Source: Acidithiobacillus thiooxidans ATCC 19377 (GTDB lineage: Bacteria; Pseudomonadota; Gammaproteobacteria; Acidithiobacillales; Acidithiobacillaceae). Taken from it: a stretch of DNA of 64,000 bases. The stretch lies in contig NZ_CP045571.1 in assembly GCF_009662475.1 (NCBI RefSeq), positions 742,501 through 806,500 of the forward strand. Reading direction: 5' to 3'. The notes below the pieces were generated by a model, which saw only the letters and a program-made list of their open reading frames with translations, was not told the origin of the DNA and did no database searches. The position numbers and the translations under genes were made by a program. Positions 46,637-56,195 of the stretch are shown here, one piece after another; the stretch's first letter is position 1; every line of letters begins with the position of its first letter.

Positions 46637-48066
46637 TGACGATGAAAACCCTTTTCCTGCAGGCTCCTTCCTTTGAAGGTTTTGACGGCGGTGCTGGTTC
46701 CCGTTATCAGGCCAAGCGGGAAATTCGTTCTTTCTGGTTTCCCACCTGGCTGGCCCAGCCCGCTGCGATGATCCCCGGCAGTCGTCTGCTGGATGCACCC
46801 CCCGCCGATGTGAGCGTGGAAGAAACCCTGGAAGTGGCTGCCGGATACGAGTTGTGCATCATCCATACCAGCACCCCTTCTTTTGCATCGGATGTGCGCA
46901 TGGCAGAGTTGCTCAAAGAGCACTATCCGAAAATGATGATTGGTCTGGTCGGAGCCAAAGTGGCGGTAGAACCCGACGAGTCTTTGCGGGAGGCAGGTCT
47001 TGCCGTCGATTTTGTGGCTCGGGAAGAATTTGATTTCACCCTCAAGGAAATTGCCGAAGGCCGGCCCCTGAGTGAAGTGGATGGCATCAATTATCGTGCG
47101 GAAGATGGCCAGCTGATTCACAACCCCGACCGGGCCATGATTGAAGATATGGACTCCCTGCCTTTTGTTTCTGAGGTCTACAAGCGGGATCTGCACATTG
47201 AGGATTATTTTATTGGCTACCTCAAGCATCCCTACATTTCCTTTTACACGGGACGGGGATGCCGGTCTCAGTGTACATTCTGCCTCTGGCCGCAGACAGT
47301 CGGCGGACATCGTTATCGGACCCGCAGTGCAGCCAATGTGATTGAGGAAGTGCGTTACATCCAGAAAAATTTCCCGCAGGTGAAAGAAATTTTCTTTGAT
47401 GACGATACGTTTACCGATGATCGCCCGCGTGCTGAGGAAATCGCCCGGGGTCTGGGCAAGCTGGGGGTGACCTGGTCCTGCAATGCCAAAGCCAATGTGC
47501 CTTACGAGACCCTCAAGGTCCTGCGTGAAAACGGCCTGCGTCTGTTGCTGGTGGGTTATGAGTCGGGCGATCAGCAGATTCTCAATAATATCAAGAAAGG
47601 CATCAAAGTGGAGTCGGCCCGTAAGTTTACTGCGGACTGTCATAAGCTGGGTATTGTCATTCATGGTACTTTCATTCTTGGTCTGCCTGGCGAAACCAAG
47701 GAAACCATCCAGAAAACCATTGAATTTGCCAAGGAAATCAATCCTCACACTATCCAGGTTTCACTGGCGGCACCTTATCCCGGCACGTTTTTGTACAATC
47801 AGGCCAAGGAACAGGGTTGGTTGACCGAGGAAGACGAGGCCCACATGGTCAATGATCGCGGTGTGCAGATCAGCCCCATGAGTTATCCGCACCTGAATCA
47901 CACGGAAATTTTTGACTCGGTGGAAACCATGTACAAGCGTTTCTATTTCCGCGCCGGGAAAATTGCTGAAATTACTGGTGAGATGCTGAAAAGCACCCAG
48001 ATGATGAAGCGTCGTTTGCGGGAAGGCGTTGAGTTCGTGCGCTTCCTGCGGCAACGCCACGGCTGA
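46636..48066 (+). CDS. hpnJ: Hopanoid radical SAM enzyme HpnJ
   Basis: HpnJ is a B12-binding-domain radical SAM enzyme that converts the glucosamine headgroup to the cyclitol ether. The 476-residue protein has an N-terminal cobalamin-type domain (about 1-150), the radical SAM cluster motif GCRSQCTFCLWP at about 205-216, and a C-terminal domain. I chose the ATG at 46636 because GGAG lies 7 bases before it and the family begins KTLFLQAPSF; the longer frame from 46531 overlaps hpnI and is rejected. A second ATG at 46642 is possible. Confidence 0.94.
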   Translation: MTMKTLFLQAPSFEGFDGGAGSRYQAKREIRSFWFPTWLAQPAAMIPGSRLLDAPPADVSVEETLEVAAGYELCIIHTSTPSFASDVRMAELLKEHYPKMMIGLVGAKVAVEPDESLREAGLAVDFVAREEFDFTLKEIAEGRPLSEVDGINYRAEDGQLIHNPDRAMIEDMDSLPFVSEVYKRDLHIEDYFIGYLKHPYISFYTGRGCRSQCTFCLWPQTVGGHRYRTRSAANVIEEVRYIQKNFPQVKEIFFDDDTFTDDRPRAEEIARGLGKLGVTWSCNAKANVPYETLKVLRENGLRLLLVGYESGDQQILNNIKKGIKVESARKFTADCHKLGIVIHGTFILGLPGETKETIQKTIEFAKEINPHTIQVSLAAPYPGTFLYNQAKEQGWLTEEDEAHMVNDRGVQISPMSYPHLNHTEIFDSVETMYKRFYFRAGKIAEITGEMLKSTQMMKRRLREGVEFVRFLRQRHG

Positions 48067-48067
48067 A

Positions 48068-48943
48068 GTGGGGCAGGGGCATACCCGGCGGCTGGTCGTT
48101 AACGCCGACGATTTCGGACTGGATCTCGCGGTTAATGAGGCGGTGGAATCAGCATATCAGAAGGGTGTGCTGACCACCGCCAGTCTTATGGTGGGGGCCC
48201 CTGCGGCGGCTGATGCCATACGCCGGGCGAAAAGCCTGCCTGGACTGGGTGTCGGTTTGCACCTGACTCTGGTGGATGGAGCGCCGCTGTTGCCAGCGGA
48301 ACAGGTGCCGGATCTGGTGGACGTTCAGGGCCGTTTTGCAGCGGATTTATGGTTGCGCGGCGTGCGTTATTTTTTTCTGCCCAAGGTGCGCAGGCAGTTG
48401 GCGGCAGAAATTCGCGCGCAGTTTGCCGCCTTTGCAGATGCCGGTCTGGTGCTCGATCATGCCAACGCCCACAAACATCTGCATTTGCATCCTACGGTGT
48501 TAAGTCTGATGCTGGATATTGGGGAGGCATTTGGATTGCGGGCAGTACGTCTCCCCCGGGAGTCACTGGCGGTGGCGCGATGTGGTGGTGCGCGGGGCTT
48601 CGCACCTGCCTTCTGGGCTTTTTTTTTGCGCCCCTGGTTGGCAAGAATGCGCCGACAACTAGATAAGCGTGGACTGCTTTATAATGATTTGCTTTGCGGT
48701 CTGGATGCCACCGGACATATGACCGAATCGCGCCTGCTGGGTCTGCTGAACTGTCTGCCAGAAAAGTCTCTGGTGGAAATTTATTTTCATCCGGCCACCA
48801 CCCAGAGTCCTTTACTGCGAAAGCTCATGCCTGATTATGAGCCCCAGGCAGAATATGCCGCCCTGTTGAGTCCCAGGGTTGGGGAGTATTTGCGTGATCA
48901 TCAAATTGTGAGAGGTAGATTCAGTGATTTCACCAGCGGCTGA
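48068..48943 (+). CDS. hpnK: Hopanoid deacetylase HpnK (YdjC/ChbG family)
   Basis: HpnK removes the acetyl group from the GlcNAc headgroup that HpnI adds. The 291-residue protein is of the YdjC family of carbohydrate deacetylases, with LVVNADDFGLDLAVN at the N-terminus holding the metal-binding aspartates and HANAHKHLHLHP at about 135-146 supplying histidine ligands. I chose GTG at 48068, one base after the hpnJ stop; a TTG at 48029 would overlap hpnJ and adds Cys-rich residues foreign to the family. It overlaps hpnN by 20 bases. Confidence 0.92.
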   Translation: MGQGHTRRLVVNADDFGLDLAVNEAVESAYQKGVLTTASLMVGAPAAADAIRRAKSLPGLGVGLHLTLVDGAPLLPAEQVPDLVDVQGRFAADLWLRGVRYFFLPKVRRQLAAEIRAQFAAFADAGLVLDHANAHKHLHLHPTVLSLMLDIGEAFGLRAVRLPRESLAVARCGGARGFAPAFWAFFLRPWLARMRRQLDKRGLLYNDLLCGLDATGHMTESRLLGLLNCLPEKSLVEIYFHPATTQSPLLRKLMPDYEPQAEYAALLSPRVGEYLRDHQIVRGRFSDFTSG

Positions 48944-51629
48944 ACGATTCCTGGAAAGTATCGGCAAATCCATTGCGCATTTTTTGGTGCAGGTGGTCGA
49001 TTTTTCAGTGCGACGGGCTGTTTGGGTGATGGGGTTGGTGTTGATTGGTACCTTGCTGGCCCTGTTTTATGCGTTTACACATTTTGCAGTAGATACCAAT
49101 ACCAGCCATGCCCTGTCTCGCGATCTGCCCTTTCAGAAGCGTGAGCTGGCTTATCACAATGTTTTTTCCCAGGACCAAAACACCATTGTAGTCGTACTGC
49201 AGGGAAAAAATCCTCAGAGTAGCGACGCAGCAGTTACCCGTCTGGAGACCTGGCTGCGCGCTCGCCCGAAGATGTTTCACAGTGTTTACGTGCCGGGTGG
49301 TGGCAGTTTTTTTGAGCGGAATGGTCTGCTCTATTTGTCTCCGGAAAAAGTAAAGGATTTTGCCGATCGCATTACCAATGCCCAGCCCCTGATTGCCCGT
49401 TTGTCCGCCGATCCCAGTCTTGGTGGTTTAAGTGATTTGTTGAGTATGGCCATCAGCCAAAGACTGAGTAATGGTGTGCAGTTGCCGGGCATGACGGCCA
49501 TATTCTCGGCGTTGAATGAGGCCGTGAAAGCCCGCCTGGAGGGTAAGCCGTACCAGATTTCCTGGAGTGAAATGATGGGCGGAGACCTGGCCAAGCTGGG
49601 CCCTGCCCAGCGCTTCGTCATCATTCAGCCAGCCATGAATTATCATTCCTTACAGCCTGCCGAGGCTGCCATCCGGACCTTGCAGGCAGGTTTGCAGAGT
49701 TTGCAGTTAAATGCCGCCCACGGCGTCAGCGTCGGTGTGACCGGAGGGGCTGTGCTGGATGCGGAGCAACTCCAGACCGTCAGTCATGGTGCTGGTGAAT
49801 CCCTGGCGCTGACTCTGGGGCTGGAAATCATTTTACTCAGCATTGCCCTACGTTCGGTGAAATTGGTGAGTGGTGTGCTGATTGGACTGGTATCGGGCAT
49901 TATTCTGACGACGGCCTGGGCCTTGTTTTTCGTCGGCCCCTTTAATCTCATCTCTGTGGCTTTTGCTATTTTGTTCATTGGTCTGGGTGTGGATTTCGGC
50001 ATTCAATTCTGTCTGCGCTATCGCGAGGAATTGTTCAACGGTGCGGTGCATCGGGTAGCCATGCATCGGGTGACCCAGGGTATGGGAACAGCGCTAGGTT
50101 TGGCTGCAGTGGCGGCGGCACTGAGTTTTTACGCCTTTGTGCCTACCAGCTATGCCGGAATTGTGGATCTTGGGCTGATTTCCGGGACCAGCATGCTTAT
50201 TGCGCTGCTGTTGACCCTGACTTTTTTGCCTGCTTATTTGACCTTGTGGCCCATTGCCTTAAACGGGCAACATCGGGTCATTAATTATCCGCATTTTACG
50301 ATGGTGCCTACTCTGGCAAAACATCCAATCCATCGCTATGCCTACTGGGTATTGGGTTTGGTGGCCATACTCGCCGTTGCCGCCATTCCCCTGGCGATGC
50401 GGGCAAGTTTTGACTTTAATCCACTCCACATGATTGATAGTCACGCCGAAGGGGTAAAAGTCTTTGAAAAGCTGTTGGCTAACCCTGATACCGCTCCCTA
50501 CCGGATGGAAGTACTCACGCCTAATATTGCCGATGCACAGACCGTGGCCCGGCGTGTCGAGCAGTTACCAACAGTGGCACGGGCATTGACTGTGGACAGT
50601 TATATTCCCAAGGACCAGTCCAAAAAATTGGCCATTTTGCAGAATCTGCAGATTCTGGTGCCCCCTTTTTCACTCATGATGCCGACAGCCTTGACCCCAC
50701 CGGCTGCAGATACGCGTAAGAAGCTGGATAAACTGGTCAAGGATCTGCGTGCTCTGGCTGTCAAGGATGGTCAGACGTCTGCAGATGGTAAAATAACCGG
50801 GCAGTTGGCTGATCATCTTCAGACATTTTTACAGAAGCAGGGAAAACAGCCCGCCGCCATGAATGCTTTACAGAATAGTGTGATGGGTACTCTGCCCGGG
50901 GAGCTGAAACAGCTGGGCATGGCTTTGTCCGCCGGACCGGTCAATTTGCAAACCCTGCCGGCAGCGCTCAAGGATCGCTATGTAGGTGCGGCGGGTCAGG
51001 CGCGTGTAGAGATTTTCCCCAAGGCCAATCTGAGTAGTAACCAGGCCATGTATCAATTTGTTCAGAGCGTGCTCAAGGTCGAGCCCAGGGCGGTTGGAAC
51101 CCCGGTCATGCTGGTGCAGGGTGGAGAGGCTGTTCTTGGTGCCTTTCAGGAAGCTACCTACATTGCGCTGGCCAGTATCAGTCTGTTGTTGCTTTTAGCC
51201 TTGCGCCGTTATCGGGATGTGCTGCTGATCATGATTCCGTTGCTGCTGGCGGCACTGTTTACGGTCGCGGCCATGAGTCTGCTGGGCTTGAGTTTCAATT
51301 TGGGTAATATTATTGTCCTACCCCTTTTGATTGGTCTGGGTGTGGCATTTGCCATCTATATTGTGGTGCGCTGGCGCAATGGTGTGGATGTTGCCCATTT
51401 GTTGGGAACTTCAACCCCGATGGCCGTGTTTTTCAGCGGTCTGACCACCTTGAGTGCTTTTGGCAGTATGGCCGTATCCCGTGATCCGGGCATGGCGAGT
51501 CTTGGCGAGGCGCTGAGTCTGGCATTGGCCATTGTACTTTTGTGTATATTGATTATTTTGCCGACCCTGATGCTGCTGTTTACGTCTTCTCCCCGCGAAG
51601 AGGGAATCGCACAGGATGAAGGCAGCTAA
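48924..51629 (+). CDS. hpnN: Hopanoid transporter HpnN (RND/MMPL family)
   Basis: HpnN moves hopanoids from the inner to the outer membrane. The 901-residue protein has the RND layout: a first helix at about 35-55, a large periplasmic loop, a block of helices at about 290-460 including VAFAILFIGLGVDFGIQFCLRY, a second periplasmic loop, and a last block from about 750. The GxxxD pattern in the fourth helix carries the proton-relay aspartate. The start is GTG at 48924 inside hpnK. It is followed 3 bases later by hpnL. Confidence 0.94.
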   Translation: MISPAAERFLESIGKSIAHFLVQVVDFSVRRAVWVMGLVLIGTLLALFYAFTHFAVDTNTSHALSRDLPFQKRELAYHNVFSQDQNTIVVVLQGKNPQSSDAAVTRLETWLRARPKMFHSVYVPGGGSFFERNGLLYLSPEKVKDFADRITNAQPLIARLSADPSLGGLSDLLSMAISQRLSNGVQLPGMTAIFSALNEAVKARLEGKPYQISWSEMMGGDLAKLGPAQRFVIIQPAMNYHSLQPAEAAIRTLQAGLQSLQLNAAHGVSVGVTGGAVLDAEQLQTVSHGAGESLALTLGLEIILLSIALRSVKLVSGVLIGLVSGIILTTAWALFFVGPFNLISVAFAILFIGLGVDFGIQFCLRYREELFNGAVHRVAMHRVTQGMGTALGLAAVAAALSFYAFVPTSYAGIVDLGLISGTSMLIALLLTLTFLPAYLTLWPIALNGQHRVINYPHFTMVPTLAKHPIHRYAYWVLGLVAILAVAAIPLAMRASFDFNPLHMIDSHAEGVKVFEKLLANPDTAPYRMEVLTPNIADAQTVARRVEQLPTVARALTVDSYIPKDQSKKLAILQNLQILVPPFSLMMPTALTPPAADTRKKLDKLVKDLRALAVKDGQTSADGKITGQLADHLQTFLQKQGKQPAAMNALQNSVMGTLPGELKQLGMALSAGPVNLQTLPAALKDRYVGAAGQARVEIFPKANLSSNQAMYQFVQSVLKVEPRAVGTPVMLVQGGEAVLGAFQEATYIALASISLLLLLALRRYRDVLLIMIPLLLAALFTVAAMSLLGLSFNLGNIIVLPLLIGLGVAFAIYIVVRWRNGVDVAHLLGTSTPMAVFFSGLTTLSAFGSMAVSRDPGMASLGEALSLALAIVLLCILIILPTLMLLFTSSPREEGIAQDEGS

Positions 51630-51632
51630 GCC

Positions 51633-52646
51633 TTGAAACAGAAAATGCTCATTCTGCTCGCTGGATTACTGGGTCTGGCCTTAGGTGTTTATCTGGTGCT
51701 GCATGCCGGTTTTGCCGGAATTGTGGCACTGCTCGCCGTGGCGGGCTGGGGGTTGCTCTGGTTGCTGCCGTTTCATTTGCTGCCGCTGGCTCTGGATACC
51801 TTGAGCTGGAAGTGGCTGTTACGTGCCAAGGCGCGCGCCCCCTTTGGTTTTTTGTTGTGGCTGGCCCTGATTCGCGAATCGGTGAACGGTTTATTGCCGG
51901 TGGCACGGATAGGTGGTGAACTGCTGGGAATCCGAATGCTCAGTCAATATGGTGTCTCGCCCTACGTGGCCGGTGCCAGTGTCATGGTCGAGATCACTTT
52001 GACTCTGGTGAGTCAGTTCTTGTTTGCTTTGCTGGGAGTTGTGGTGTTGCTGTTTGCGGTCAGCAATCACCTCCTGGTTTTCGAAGTTCTGGGTTTCCTT
52101 TTCCTGTCGATTCCGGTGATGGTCATTTTTTTCTGGCTGCAAAAACATAAAGGCTTGTTCTCGCTGGTGCAGAACATCAGTAAGCGAATGCTTGACGGTT
52201 ATGATGTTTTGGGGATTATCGGCGATCCGCGTCTTCTGGATGCGGAAATCCGGAGTTTTTACGACAAGGGGCGCGCTTTGTTAGTGGCCAATTTTTGGCA
52301 ATTAGCCGGGCTTTTTGCGGGCACTCTTGAGGTCGTTTTTACTTTTTGGCTGTTGCACCATCCGGTACCTTTCTGGGCGGCCTTGCTCCTCGAAAGTCTG
52401 GGGCAAGCTTTGCGTAGTGTGGCATTTGTGGTGCCAGCAGGTATTGGAATTCAGGAGGGCGGTTTTATGCTGTTCGGAACAGTTGTCGGTATCGGTCCAG
52501 ATCTGGCTCTGGCTTATGCTTTGGCCCGTCGTCTGCGTGAACTGTTTCTGGGTATCCCGGTCCTCTTGTCATGGGTTGCATCAGAAAGTCATTATATGCG
52601 TCGAAGGTGGTTACAGGCTTCAACCGGGAAAGAGGGGGTTTTATGA
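51633..52646 (+). CDS. hpnL: Hopanoid-associated membrane protein HpnL
   Basis: HpnL belongs to the family of lysylphosphatidylglycerol synthase/flippase membrane domains (TIGR03476 type). The 337-residue protein has about eight hydrophobic helices; [21 protein letters not shown] and the later [29 protein letters not shown] are characteristic stretches. A role in moving or modifying hopanoids is inferred from its presence in such operons. The start is TTG at 51633; an ATG at 51645 is an alternative. The stop overlaps the next gene's ATG by four bases. Confidence 0.9.
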   Translation: MKQKMLILLAGLLGLALGVYLVLHAGFAGIVALLAVAGWGLLWLLPFHLLPLALDTLSWKWLLRAKARAPFGFLLWLALIRESVNGLLPVARIGGELLGIRMLSQYGVSPYVAGASVMVEITLTLVSQFLFALLGVVVLLFAVSNHLLVFEVLGFLFLSIPVMVIFFWLQKHKGLFSLVQNISKRMLDGYDVLGIIGDPRLLDAEIRSFYDKGRALLVANFWQLAGLFAGTLEVVFTFWLLHHPVPFWAALLLESLGQALRSVAFVVPAGIGIQEGGFMLFGTVVGIGPDLALAYALARRLRELFLGIPVLLSWVASESHYMRRRWLQASTGKEGVL

Positions 52647-53485
52647 CGGCAATGGCCATAGAGCTGGGTTCTGAGCAGCATCGGGATTTGTTTTGCCAGT
52701 TCATGCACGATACCCATGTGCATTTTGATCCTGCAAATATGCCTTGGCCGGAACTGGATGCTGCCACGGAACAACGGGTCAAATCCCTGCCTTTCTGGGG
52801 CGAGGCGGTAGCGACGGAGAGTGTCACCGCGCGGATGGTTCAGAGCATGGCGGCACGGGAAACCGATCCCGTAGTGCGTGCTGCTGTGGCCCTGGATGGT
52901 CAGGAAGAACAAAGGCATTCGGAATTACTGCAGGCTTTGATAAAACATTATCATATTCAGATACCTCCCTCTCCGCCGCCGCCGCCCTTGCGGGATCCCT
53001 ACTGGGAGTTTCTATTTACGGGGTATGGCGAATGTCTGGATTCCTATTTTGCTTTCGGGCTGTTTGCTGCGGCCAAAAACTCGGGATTTTTCCCGCCTGA
53101 GCTGGTCAAGATATTTGAGCCGGTCATGCAGGAAGAAGCGCGCCACATCATTTTTTTCATCAACTGGTTAAAATGGCACCGTCGGCGCCTGCCGTTCTGG
53201 AAAAAAATCGTCCTTGAGTTTCAACGTATCCAGGTCATCAGCATGCAGGCCTGGGCGCGGATTCAAACGGCAAGGGGCCTGAATGATCATCAGGAGGAAA
53301 ATTTTACCATGACCGGCCATGAACAGGTGAGTAGCGACATTAGCCTGACACAGTTGCTCGCATTATGTCGGACGGAAAACGAGAGACGCTTTGCTGCTTA
53401 TGATGCCCGTTTGCTGCGTCCGAAATTGGCACCGCGTATTGCCAATATACTGTTTTTCTTTCTGTCCCGGGGTAAAGGCGCCTGA
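52643..53485 (+). CDS. Ferritin-like di-iron protein within the hopanoid operon
   Basis: The 280-residue protein shows a full four-helix di-iron ligand set: E59, E89-x-x-H92 (GQEEQRH), E130 ([10 protein letters not shown]) and E165-x-x-H168 ([11 protein letters not shown]). This E/ExxH/E/ExxH pattern is that of ferritin-like oxidases and oxygenases. A proline run (about 108-115) separates the two helix pairs, and the C-terminus is hydrophobic ([11 protein letters not shown]), suggesting membrane contact. The ATG at 52643 overlaps the hpnL stop and has GAGGGGG before it; a longer frame from 52571 reads inside hpnL. It is not one of the named hpn genes. Oxidation of a hopanoid or intermediate is a reasonable guess, unproven. 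Confidence 0.85.
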   Translation: MTAMAIELGSEQHRDLFCQFMHDTHVHFDPANMPWPELDAATEQRVKSLPFWGEAVATESVTARMVQSMAARETDPVVRAAVALDGQEEQRHSELLQALIKHYHIQIPPSPPPPPLRDPYWEFLFTGYGECLDSYFAFGLFAAAKNSGFFPPELVKIFEPVMQEEARHIIFFINWLKWHRRRLPFWKKIVLEFQRIQVISMQAWARIQTARGLNDHQEENFTMTGHEQVSSDISLTQLLALCRTENERRFAAYDARLLRPKLAPRIANILFFFLSRGKGA

Positions 53486-53498
53486 TTATTTGCTGCGC

Positions 53499-53529
53499 TT
53501 GTCCTGCATACGCTTTGGTATGTTATACT
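53499..53529 (+). promoter_or_regulatory. Internal promoter before hpnH
   Basis: The 107-base gap before hpnH has an extended -10 element, TG-T-TATACT, with TATACT at 53524-53529. A TTGTCC at 53499 is a possible -35, though at 19 bases the spacing is long. This is the largest gap inside the hopanoid string and could give hpnH and the genes after it their own expression level. Confidence 0.5.
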
Positions 53530-53592
53530 TGAGCGATTAAGGTTGTTATTTGTTCACAGGCTGTTTAGCCACCAGGTGGGGGTGTTGATACT

Positions 53593-54696
53593 ATGGGTGT
53601 TCCTTTAATTCAGAGCTACAAGGTGGGTCGCTACATTGTTTCGCAAAAACTGCGGGGGCGTAAGCGTTATCCTTTGGTCCTGATGCTGGAGCCGTTGTTT
53701 CGTTGTAATCTGGCCTGTGCGGGTTGCGGGAAAATCGATTACCCCGATGATGTGCTGGATAAACGCCTGTCGGTGGAAGAGTGTATTGGCGCAGCGGAAG
53801 AATGTGGTGCGCCCATCATTTCCATTGCCGGCGGTGAGCCACTGATTCACAAGGATATGCCGGAAGTGGTGAAGGGTTTGGTGGAACGCAAGCGCTTCGT
53901 TTACCTATGCACCAATGCGCTCCTGCTGAAAAAGCGTATGGATGATTATACGCCTTCTCCTTATCTGACATTTTCTGTCCATCTGGATGGCAATGAACAC
54001 CGCCATGATGATTCTGTCTGTCAACCGGGGACCTACAAGCGGGCAGCTTTGGCTATTCAGGAGGCGGTTGAAAAAGGCTTCCGGGTGACCGTGAATTGTA
54101 CCCTCTTTCAGGGTGAAGGGGCGGAAGAAGTAGCCAATTTCCTGGATGACTGCAAGGCCCTGGGTGTTGAGGGTGTGACTATTTCTCCCGGCTTCAACTA
54201 TGAGAGAGCCCCCCAGCAGGAAGTATTCATTCAAAGGCGCGCATCCCGACAGTTGTTCAGGGATATTTTCCGTATTGGTAAGGAACGCAAGGCGAAATGG
54301 ACGTTTAATCAGTCCAGTCTGTTTCTGGACTTTCTGGCGGGTAACCAGAATTATCAATGTACGCCTTGGGGTAATCCTACCCGCAATATTTTTGGCTGGC
54401 AGAAGCCCTGCTACCTGTTAGTGAGTGAAGGCTACGCCCAGACTTACAAGGAAATGATGGAAACGACTCCTTGGGATCAGTACGGCGTCGGGGTTAACCG
54501 CAAGTGCGATCAGTGTCAGGTCCATTCCGGTTTTGAGCCGACAGCGGTCAATGACACGTTTGCGCACCCCCTGCGGGCGCTTAAAGTAGCCTTGCGTGGG
54601 CCGCGTACGGAAGGCCCTATGGCTCCGGATATGCCAACCATTCCCCCTTCACAGGGATCCGACCATCCGGTTTTTCCATTACGGGTTGAACGTTAG
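53593..54696 (+). CDS. hpnH: Adenosylhopane synthase HpnH (radical SAM)
   Basis: HpnH couples hopene to a 5'-deoxyadenosyl radical to make adenosylhopane, the first side-chain step. The 367-residue protein has the radical SAM motif FRCNLACAGCGKID at about 35-48, the GGEPLIHKDM motif that follows, and a C-terminal cysteine region (NRKCDQCQVHSGFEP). The N-terminus GVPLIQSYKVGRYIVSQKLRG is characteristic of HpnH. Length is normal. It follows its own likely promoter and precedes hpnM by 41 bases. Confidence 0.96.
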   Translation: MGVPLIQSYKVGRYIVSQKLRGRKRYPLVLMLEPLFRCNLACAGCGKIDYPDDVLDKRLSVEECIGAAEECGAPIISIAGGEPLIHKDMPEVVKGLVERKRFVYLCTNALLLKKRMDDYTPSPYLTFSVHLDGNEHRHDDSVCQPGTYKRAALAIQEAVEKGFRVTVNCTLFQGEGAEEVANFLDDCKALGVEGVTISPGFNYERAPQQEVFIQRRASRQLFRDIFRIGKERKAKWTFNQSSLFLDFLAGNQNYQCTPWGNPTRNIFGWQKPCYLLVSEGYAQTYKEMMETTPWDQYGVGVNRKCDQCQVHSGFEPTAVNDTFAHPLRALKVALRGPRTEGPMAPDMPTIPPSQGSDHPVFPLRVER

Positions 54697-54737
54697 TAAG
54701 CGATTGGCCGTCCAAAAAGGGCTAACAGGGAGATTTT

Positions 54738-55391
54738 ATGCTTATGAGAAATGCCATGTTGCTTGCTGTCGCAGCGGCTTTGTCCATGTTGCCAATGATT
54801 TCAGCCGGAGCAGCTGTCGCAGCACCTGCTCCGGCTGCCGCGCAAGCCAAGGTCCTGACACCAAAAGCCACTATTGACACCCTCGATGCAGCCTTATTGA
54901 AAGCCATGCAGGGTGGCAGCAAAATGGGTTATCAGGGCCGATATGCCGTGGTGTCTCCTGTAGTCCGGAAAGTCTATGATTTTGACCGGATTGCCAGTCT
55001 GACTCTGGGCAGCCACTGGTCCAAACTGACCACTGCGCAACAGAAAGAATTTGTAAGCGTGTTGGCGGACTATACTGCAGCCACATATGCGGCTCGTTTT
55101 GATAATTATAAAGGCGAACATTTTGCGGTCGTCAACAGCGAAACCATGCAGCCCGGAACTGAGGGCGTATTCAGCACCTTGACCATGCGCAATGGCAAGG
55201 TCCATCGTTTTGATTACCTGCTCCAGCAACAGGATGGACAGTGGCGTATTGTGAATGTGGTTGCCGACGGGGTCAGTGATTTATCCCTGAAACGTTCTGA
55301 ATATGATGAAACCATTAAAACCAAGGGGTTCCCGGCCTTGATTGCGCATTTGAAAGCGCAAACTGCTCATTATGCGAGTGGTAAAAATTGA
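54738..55391 (+). CDS. hpnM: HpnM, MlaC-like periplasmic lipid-binding protein
   Basis: The 217-residue protein has a signal peptide (about 1-36, ending near APAAAQA) and an MlaC/Ttg2D domain (VVRKVYDFDRIASLTLGSHWSKL, then LTMRNGKVHRFDYLLQQQDGQWRIVNVVADGVS). HpnM proteins are MlaC relatives in hopanoid clusters and are thought to carry lipid across the periplasm. A GGGAGA ribosome site precedes the ATG. The stop shares one base with the start of the MlaA gene. Confidence 0.92.
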   Translation: MLMRNAMLLAVAAALSMLPMISAGAAVAAPAPAAAQAKVLTPKATIDTLDAALLKAMQGGSKMGYQGRYAVVSPVVRKVYDFDRIASLTLGSHWSKLTTAQQKEFVSVLADYTAATYAARFDNYKGEHFAVVNSETMQPGTEGVFSTLTMRNGKVHRFDYLLQQQDGQWRIVNVVADGVSDLSLKRSEYDETIKTKGFPALIAHLKAQTAHYASGKN

Positions 55392-56194
55392 TGCTTCGCT
55401 GGCGTTGGTTGCTTGGTGGCATCTTCGCCAGTTCCGTGCTGGCGCTATCAGGCTGCGCTACAGTGAATGGTCCCGGCTCCGGCACATCGGGATCCGGTCG
55501 ACCGCCTTTGCAAACCTTCAACCATACTATGTTCCATGTGAATATGGGACTTTACGATTATGTGCTTGAGCCGGTATCTACGGGTTACAAAGCGGTGACA
55601 CCGGGTTTTGTCCGCGAGGGCGTCAGTAACGTGTTTTCCAACGTGGGCATGCCTTACATTTTTATCAACGATTTTTTGCAAGGTCGGGTACAACAGGGTA
55701 TGGAAGATTTGAGCCGTTTTCTGGTCAACTCCCTATTCGGTGTGGGTGGTTTGGTTGATGTGGCTGACAAACTGGATTTACCCATGCACGACAATAGTCT
55801 GGGGGTGACGCTTGGAGTCTGGGGCGTACCACAGGGACCCTATCTGGTATTACCCTTTTATGGACCCAGTTCGTTGCGGAGTTTGCCGGGTCTCGCCATG
55901 GTCATGTTTACCGGCCCCGCATATTATCTCACCAGTACCCCTGCCCAATATGCCTTGAGTGGCATGGGGGTGATTAATACGGGCTATGTGGATGGTCCGA
56001 AAATCCGCATGGTTCAGGAAGCGGTGGACCCTTATCAGTTTATGCGCAATGCCTGGGAACAGCATGAACAGTATTTGATCAGTGGCGGGGTAGTCAGTAA
56101 AAGCCAGTTGCTTGAAGGTCTGTCTTTACCTCCGCCTACTGGAACGACCCCAGCCGGCAATGAATCCAGCGTCAACACGAAAGGAAAGCATTAA
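55391..56194 (+). CDS. mlaA: MlaA/VacJ-family outer-membrane lipoprotein
   Basis: The 267-residue lipoprotein has a lipobox LALSGC with the modified cysteine at about 22, and the VacJ domain (NTMFHVNMGLYDYVLEPV-like start, SRFLVNSLFGVGGLVDVADKL, GVWGVPQGPYLVLPFYGPSS). In the Mla system MlaA takes phospholipid from the outer leaflet and hands it to MlaC. Here it is paired with HpnM, so the two may form a hopanoid or phospholipid shuttle. The ATG at 55391 overlaps the hpnM stop. gatC begins one base after its stop codon. Confidence 0.92.
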   Translation: MLRWRWLLGGIFASSVLALSGCATVNGPGSGTSGSGRPPLQTFNHTMFHVNMGLYDYVLEPVSTGYKAVTPGFVREGVSNVFSNVGMPYIFINDFLQGRVQQGMEDLSRFLVNSLFGVGGLVDVADKLDLPMHDNSLGVTLGVWGVPQGPYLVLPFYGPSSLRSLPGLAMVMFTGPAYYLTSTPAQYALSGMGVINTGYVDGPKIRMVQEAVDPYQFMRNAWEQHEQYLISGGVVSKSQLLEGLSLPPPTGTTPAGNESSVNTKGKH

Positions 56195-56195
56195 T

